This document shows, one piece after another, positions 60,392 through 64,000 of a DNA stretch of 64,000 nt. Numbering within the stretch: position 1 is the first letter of the stretch; each line of letters begins with the position of its first letter. This stretch comes from DAIOEK01 sp964648485 (lineage in GTDB: Bacteria > Chloroflexota > Anaerolineae > Anaerolineales > Anaerolineaceae), in contig CAZYOF010000019.1 of NCBI GenBank assembly GCA_964648485.1, positions 1-64,000 of the forward strand, in the 5' to 3' direction. Both the position numbers and the translations under genes were made by a program. The notes beneath the pieces are model-generated. The model made no database searches. It had not been told where the DNA came from and was given only the letters and a program-made list of their open reading frames with translations.

Positions 60392-60427
60392 AAAAAGAGT
60401 CTCAAAATATTTTGAGACTCTTTTTTT
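60392..60427. terminator. Bidirectional intrinsic terminator between osmC and the DUF456 gene
   Basis: A perfect palindrome centred near 60409-60410 pairs AAAAAGAGTCTCAAAATA with its complement. The flanks are A-rich and T-rich, so it can serve both convergent genes. Confidence 0.92.
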
Positions 60428-60436
60428 GCCGAAATT

Positions 60437-60949
60437 TCAGATACCTGGAGCAAGAACAAATGCCCAGATTATCCATAAAGCTATCATTACGCCCCCAACG
60501 GCAAGTCGGGCAAGGATTGCCCATCCAAATCCAAACAGCATTTCTTTGGAAGTCTCCACCGCTTTTTTAAAGTTTTTGTGCCGGATCAACTCCACAGCCA
60601 GAACTCCGAGCACGATGAAAAGCAAACCACCAAATGGAGGCAGCAAGATTGCGCCAATGATCGCAGAAATGTTGCCAACAATGATAGACCACCAGCTTGC
60701 ACCAGTTAGTTTGGCTTTCCCGCTTACGAAGATATTATCCATCAGGTTGCCGATAATCATTAACAAGCTGATGATGCTAAAGAAGATCCAGCCCGGAAAC
60801 TCAAAGCCATGGTAAATTGCCCACGCTAAAGATGCCATCCAGATAATATTCAATCCCGGAAAAATTGGAATAATCAACCCCACCCAGCTGACCACCATGG
60901 TCCCGGCAACCAATCCTACAACGATAAGATCCCAAATTTGTGTATTCAT
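60437..60949 (-). CDS. DUF456-family membrane protein
   Basis: The 170-residue protein has four to five hydrophobic segments with the glycine-zipper style of DUF456: GTMVVSWVGLIIPIFPGLNI, ISLLMIIGNLMDNIFVSGKAKLTGAS (in part) and AIIGAILLPPFGGLLFIVLG. The function of the family is unknown. Its ATG shares one base with the serS stop (TAATG), so it is translated with serS and presumably under the T-box. Confidence 0.85.
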   Translation of the reverse strand: MNTQIWDLIVVGLVAGTMVVSWVGLIIPIFPGLNIIWMASLAWAIYHGFEFPGWIFFSIISLLMIIGNLMDNIFVSGKAKLTGASWWSIIVGNISAIIGAILLPPFGGLLFIVLGVLAVELIRHKNFKKAVETSKEMLFGFGWAILARLAVGGVMIALWIIWAFVLAPGI

Positions 60950-62223
60950 TATTCCGGTTTGATTACTTCAATTCCACCCATCCAGGGCTTAAGGACTTCT
61001 GGTACTCTGATAGAGCCATCAGGTTGCTGATAGTTTTCGAGAACAGCGATTAATGTTCGTGGCAAGCCCAATCCGGATCCGTTTAATGTATGCACGAGGC
61101 GTGGCTTTCCTCCATCGGCTGGACGGTATTTAATATTTGCCCGGCGAGCTTGAAAATCGCCCACATTCGAGACAGAAGAGACTTCCAGCCACTCTCCGCA
61201 CCCGGGTGCCCACACTTCGACATCGTAAGTGATACAGGCGTTAAATCCAAGGTCACCAGTACAAAGTTGAATTACGCGGTAAGGCAGCCCTAATAGTTCG
61301 GCAGTTGCGGTCGCGTCATTGAGCATTTTTTCCAATTCCTGCATTGAATTTTCAGGTAGGGTATATTTATACATCTCCACTTTGTCAAATTGATGACCTC
61401 TCTTAATTCCGCGTACATCTCTACCGGCGCTCATTTTTTCACGACGGAAACAGGGAGTATAAGCTGTGTAGTGGAGTGGAAGAGCAGCTTCTTCCAGAAA
61501 TTCTCCTGCATGTAAACCTGTCAGTGGAACTTCGGCAGTTGGAACCATCCAGAAGTCTTCTTCAGCATCGTGATAGAGATTATCGCGGAATTTTGGCAAT
61601 TGACCGGATGCGAATAAAACATCACTCTTCACCATGAAAGGCGTATACTTCTCGGTATATCCCTGGCGGATGTGCAAATCCAACATCCAGGCAATTAATG
61701 CTCGCTGTAACCGGGCGCCTGCTCCACTTAAAACATAGAAACGTGACCCGGTGAGTTTAATTCCCTGTTCAAAATCAATTATTCCCAATGCCGGTCCAAG
61801 GTCCCAGTGAGGTTTCGCCGGAAAGCCAAGATCTCTCGGTTCTGCATAGGTCTTAACTACCACATTCTCGTGTTCATCTTTGCCCAGCGGTACGACATCT
61901 GCAGGCATGTTAGGGATAGTGGCAATTAGCCCATCTAATTCTTCTTCAATTGCTTTGACTTTATCATCCAATTGAGTGATCTTGTCGCCTAGCTGTCGAG
62001 TGGAATCGATTTTTGCCTGGCGAAGGGCAGGATCTTTCATCTGGCTGATTTCTTTGGATACAGCATTCCGTTCTGCTTTAAGGGTTTCTACTTCAAGCAG
62101 TGTTGCGCGCCTTCTCGCATCCAGGGATTGGATGGTGGCAATTGGTTCCGGATCCATCTGGCGTTTTCGCAGTGATTCCTTCACCAGTTCCGGGTTTTCA
62201 CGAATGAGATTGATATCAAACAT
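60949..62223 (-). CDS. serS: Seryl-tRNA synthetase
   Basis: The start is ATG 62223 (MFDINLIRENPELVKESLRK), preceded by AAAGGAGGTG; an upstream frame runs through the T-box leader and is not coding. The 424-residue class II enzyme has the N-terminal coiled-coil arm (about 25-105), motif 2 (YTPCFRREKMSAGRDVRGIK, RGHQFDKVEMYKY) and motif 3 (LNGSGLGLPRTLIAVLENYQ). It charges tRNA-Ser and also supplies Ser-tRNA(Sec) to SelA. Confidence 0.97.
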   Translation of the reverse strand: MFDINLIRENPELVKESLRKRQMDPEPIATIQSLDARRRATLLEVETLKAERNAVSKEISQMKDPALRQAKIDSTRQLGDKITQLDDKVKAIEEELDGLIATIPNMPADVVPLGKDEHENVVVKTYAEPRDLGFPAKPHWDLGPALGIIDFEQGIKLTGSRFYVLSGAGARLQRALIAWMLDLHIRQGYTEKYTPFMVKSDVLFASGQLPKFRDNLYHDAEEDFWMVPTAEVPLTGLHAGEFLEEAALPLHYTAYTPCFRREKMSAGRDVRGIKRGHQFDKVEMYKYTLPENSMQELEKMLNDATATAELLGLPYRVIQLCTGDLGFNACITYDVEVWAPGCGEWLEVSSVSNVGDFQARRANIKYRPADGGKPRLVHTLNGSGLGLPRTLIAVLENYQQPDGSIRVPEVLKPWMGGIEVIKPE

Positions 62224-62485
62224 AGCACCTCCTTTAGAAAATACGCAGCCCCTCTCCATTGCAGGACGAAGGGGCTGTTTCGTGGTGCCACCTGCATTCA
62301 TCCCATTAATAATGGGACCTCTTTTTAGCAGTAACGGGCTTTCCCGTCCCCCTTAGGCGATGCTCTCCAGGGGATCCTGCTCTTGAAGTAGAGCGCCGGA
62401 GTGGAAACGATCGGTTTGTTGTACGCTTTCACCATCCGCGCACTCTCTGAGTTTTTCTGATCGATAGTTCCGGGCATGGATTAAG
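62224..62485 (-). ncRNA. T-box leader of serS
   Basis: The minus-strand leader has a Stem I region with the GNTG-like distal loop, and a possible Ser specifier TCC near 62398-62400. The T-box core AGGTGGCACCACG (62293-62281) matches the AGGGTGGNACCGCG consensus. A terminator follows: CAGCCCC/GGGGCTG arms at 62276-62270 and 62251-62245, then TATTTTC. Uncharged tRNA-Ser should stabilise the antiterminator. The serS ribosome site lies just downstream. Confidence 0.88.
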
Positions 62486-62488
62486 ATG

Positions 62489-62516
62489 ATTATAAAGAGA
62501 ATATACCCCCAGTCAA
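62489..62516 (-). promoter_or_regulatory. Promoter of the serS T-box transcript
   Basis: On the minus strand TTGACT (62516-62511), 16 bases, then TATAAT (62494-62489). This is the best housekeeping promoter match in the window and lies directly upstream of the T-box leader. Confidence 0.75.
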
Positions 62517-62711
62517 GGTTCATTAAGAATAATTTGCATATTTAACCCTTTTTTATGGTATTTCATAAAGGTTGATATATCATTGTGATGCTCCTGTAGT
62601 ATCTTTTGAGATATCTAAAAGCCAGGTGACTACCCTCCAGGCTGGGTAATATTCCCGGGGGACTTTATTTGAAAAACTATCATGCCTGCATCGATGGGAA
62701 AAGGTGAAATT

Positions 62712-63917
62712 ATGTACAGAATACTTCTGGTAGATGATGAGAAAGCTCCGCTAACAGAATTACAACGGGAACTGAAACAGATAAGCTCTGCTTGGGATGT
62801 TCTAATTGCTACGGGTGGAAAACAGGCTTTGGATGTATTCAGACATCAGAAAGTGGATATTACCATTTCTGACTTGAATATGCCGGGGATGAACGGTGTT
62901 GAACTTCTTTCCATGATCCAGACGGAATGTCCTGGCTGTATGAGGGTTGCCATCATCGATCCAATAGATATTCACCAATTTCAAAATGTGGCTCTGGCTG
63001 CCCACCAGTTTATCGCAAAACCGTGGAATTCCCGTGATGTGGCTGCGAAAATATATCAGCTCCAGGGACTCTCGAATATGCTGCGGGAGGAGGGAGTGCA
63101 AAAAGTAGTCAACCAGATTAGCAAGTTGCCCAGCCAATCAAGCGCGTATTCCCTACTCATCGATGAGCTAAACAAACCAGAAACCAGTTTAGATAAAACT
63201 GCCAGAATCATTTCTACCGATATGAGTATGACAGCCAAGCTATTACAGCTGGTAAACTCGGCTTATTTTGGTCTTCCCCGTGAAGTTCATGATGTATCAC
63301 AGGCAATCTTTTACCTGGGTACCGATACAATCCGCGATCTGGTTCTTTCAGTACAAATATTCTCTTATTTTGAACAGGAAAAACTCGAGGCAGCGGGTTT
63401 GGGCGGATTATGGGATCACTCGTTACTGGTTGCTCAATTATCAAGGGCGCTGGCTGCTTCCATTACGAATGATAAATCTATTATTACATCTGCTTTTACT
63501 TCAGGTTTGCTGCACGATCTGGGGAAACTAATCATCGGGGTTGTTTTCAAAGATTTTTATTCCTCTCGTCCTATGTTAGGCAAGGATTCGATTCACTGGC
63601 TGGGTGAGGAAAAAAGACAGTTTGATGCCAGCCATGCGGATATTGGCACTTATCTGTTGGGTTTATGGGGAATCCCCCCAGCCATATTGATTGCTGTATC
63701 CAATCACCACAGCATCCAGGGGTACCTCAATCGAGGATTTGCCCTTTCGGTTGCTGTTTATTTTGCCAATTATTTTTCATATTACTTTTCCAACAATCCA
63801 CTCATGCCGGCTTTCCAATTGGAACCGGCAGTCGAAGAAAATGCCTGGGTTAAAACATTTCTGGATGTCTGGAAACATCAATGTGAGAAGATAATTTTTC
63901 CTGCAAAGGTTAATTAG
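62712..63917 (+). CDS. Receiver-HDOD response regulator
   Basis: The start is ATG 62712 (MYRILLVDDEKAPLTELQRE) with AAAGGTGA about 5 bases upstream; in-frame ATGs at 62682 and 62694 lack this. The 401-residue protein has an N-terminal receiver with D8/D9 and phospho-acceptor D54 (ISDLNMPGMNG) and lysine in FIAKPWNS. The HDOD domain from about 130 has ISKLPSQSSAYSLLIDELNK, LLQLVNSAYFGLPREVHDVS and SGLLHDLGKLIIGVVF. It is a fused counterpart of the separate HDOD and receiver genes at 12221-13474. Signal and target are unknown. Confidence 0.9.
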   Translation: MYRILLVDDEKAPLTELQRELKQISSAWDVLIATGGKQALDVFRHQKVDITISDLNMPGMNGVELLSMIQTECPGCMRVAIIDPIDIHQFQNVALAAHQFIAKPWNSRDVAAKIYQLQGLSNMLREEGVQKVVNQISKLPSQSSAYSLLIDELNKPETSLDKTARIISTDMSMTAKLLQLVNSAYFGLPREVHDVSQAIFYLGTDTIRDLVLSVQIFSYFEQEKLEAAGLGGLWDHSLLVAQLSRALAASITNDKSIITSAFTSGLLHDLGKLIIGVVFKDFYSSRPMLGKDSIHWLGEEKRQFDASHADIGTYLLGLWGIPPAILIAVSNHHSIQGYLNRGFALSVAVYFANYFSYYFSNNPLMPAFQLEPAVEENAWVKTFLDVWKHQCEKIIFPAKVN

Positions 63918-64000
63918 TTGATTGTTAAAAACCCGGTGGAATTAATTTGCCGGACATTTTCTTTTGTTGGCAGCAACTCATTCAGCTGTAAAAGTCCAAA
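63914..64000 (-). CDS. Possible C-terminal end of a leftward gene cut by the window edge
   Basis: An open frame enters from the right edge and ends at TAA (63916-63914), giving 28 residues with a protein-like pattern (LLQLNELLPTKENVRQINST). It would converge with the receiver-HDOD gene with a 4-base overlap. It is too short to identify. Confidence 0.35.
   Translation of the reverse strand, partial: FGLLQLNELLPTKENVRQINSTGFLTIN

Noticed and set aside
62224..62301. N-terminal extension of seryl-tRNA synthetase in the same frame
   Set aside because: The extra codons are the T-box core and terminator; the strong AAAGGAGGTG site and the family start are at 62223.
62620..62680. Structured leader before the receiver-HDOD gene as a further riboswitch
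   Set aside because: Only a small TACCC/GGGTA hairpin and a CCCGGGGG run are visible; no known aptamer core such as GEMM-I or c-di-GMP-II is present.
1..64000. CRISPR arrays, insertion sequences, prophage genes, tRNA or rRNA genes
   Set aside because: No regularly spaced repeats, transposase, integrase or phage structural genes were seen, and no cloverleaf or rRNA-like sequence was recognised in the intergenic gaps.

Overview
The window looks like chromosomal DNA of moderate GC content from a monoderm or atypical-envelope bacterium, most likely a Chloroflexota member of the Anaerolineae type. The reasons are: an almost complete flagellar gene set without the FlgA/FlgH/FlgI genes for P- and L-rings; Gram-positive-style T-box and c-di-GMP-I leader RNAs; a sortase-like protein; a DinG-type helicase fused to an exonuclease; and a formate-THF ligase of the long type. 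The lineage is inferred from gene content, not from a marker phylogeny. No rRNA, tRNA, insertion sequence, prophage or CRISPR array was seen.

Layout. 0.4-4.0 kb: two GT-B-like glycosyltransferase genes and a SUMF1/FGE-fold gene, probably one operon. 4.0-6.6 kb: a leftward response regulator and sensor kinase pair. 6.8-25.8 kb (+): flbD-motA-motB-fliL-fliM-fliN-fliO-fliP-fliQ, then an HDOD gene and a lone receiver gene, then fliR-flhB-flhA-flhF, a small membrane protein, fliA, an unknown gene, two rod genes (flgF/flgG type), flgM-flgN-flgK-flgL-csrA. 42.5-25.7 kb (-): flagellin, fliD, flaG, fliS, flgC-fliE-fliF-fliG-fliH-fliI-fliJ-lytic transglycosylase-flgB-fliK-flgD-flagellar operon protein-flgE-second fliK-like gene-flhB-like tail gene-pilZ. 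The two halves converge, and csrA and pilZ overlap tail to tail. 43-49.3 kb (+): TPR protein, VIT/vWA protein, exonuclease-DinG helicase, acetyltransferase. 49.4-53.9 kb: formate-THF ligase (-), a c-di-GMP-I riboswitch with a sortase-like gene (+), and an M1-type lipoprotein peptidase (-). 54.0-58.1 kb (+): membrane protein-selA-M24 peptidase-tsaD. 58.2-60.4 kb (+): ECF sigma factor, zinc anti-sigma factor, zinc ribbon, two-domain thioredoxin-fold protein, OsmC. 60.4-62.5 kb (-): T-box leader-serS-DUF456 gene. 62.7-63.9 kb (+): receiver-HDOD protein.

How it fits together. The central 36 kb encodes stator, switch, export gate, ATPase complex, rod, hook, junctions, cap, filament, chaperones, the sigma-28/FlgM checkpoint and CsrA. 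No chemotaxis genes, flhG or fliW are present. Post-transcriptional control appears prominent. The flagellin leader has two short hairpins with GGA loops, one over the Shine-Dalgarno sequence, as in the CsrA-regulated hag leader of Bacillus. Similar GGA-loop hairpins sit before flgC, flgM and flaG and between flgE and the second fliK-like gene. c-di-GMP inputs are visible as the PilZ gene and the riboswitch.

The most unusual observations are: a roughly 90-residue beta-rich module shared by FlgK and FliD and perhaps by the flagellin outer domain; the likely CsrA-target hairpin set with no fliW next to csrA; the riboswitch-controlled sortase-like gene with 11-bp direct repeats over its promoter; and the HDOD plus receiver pair inserted in the export-gate operon.
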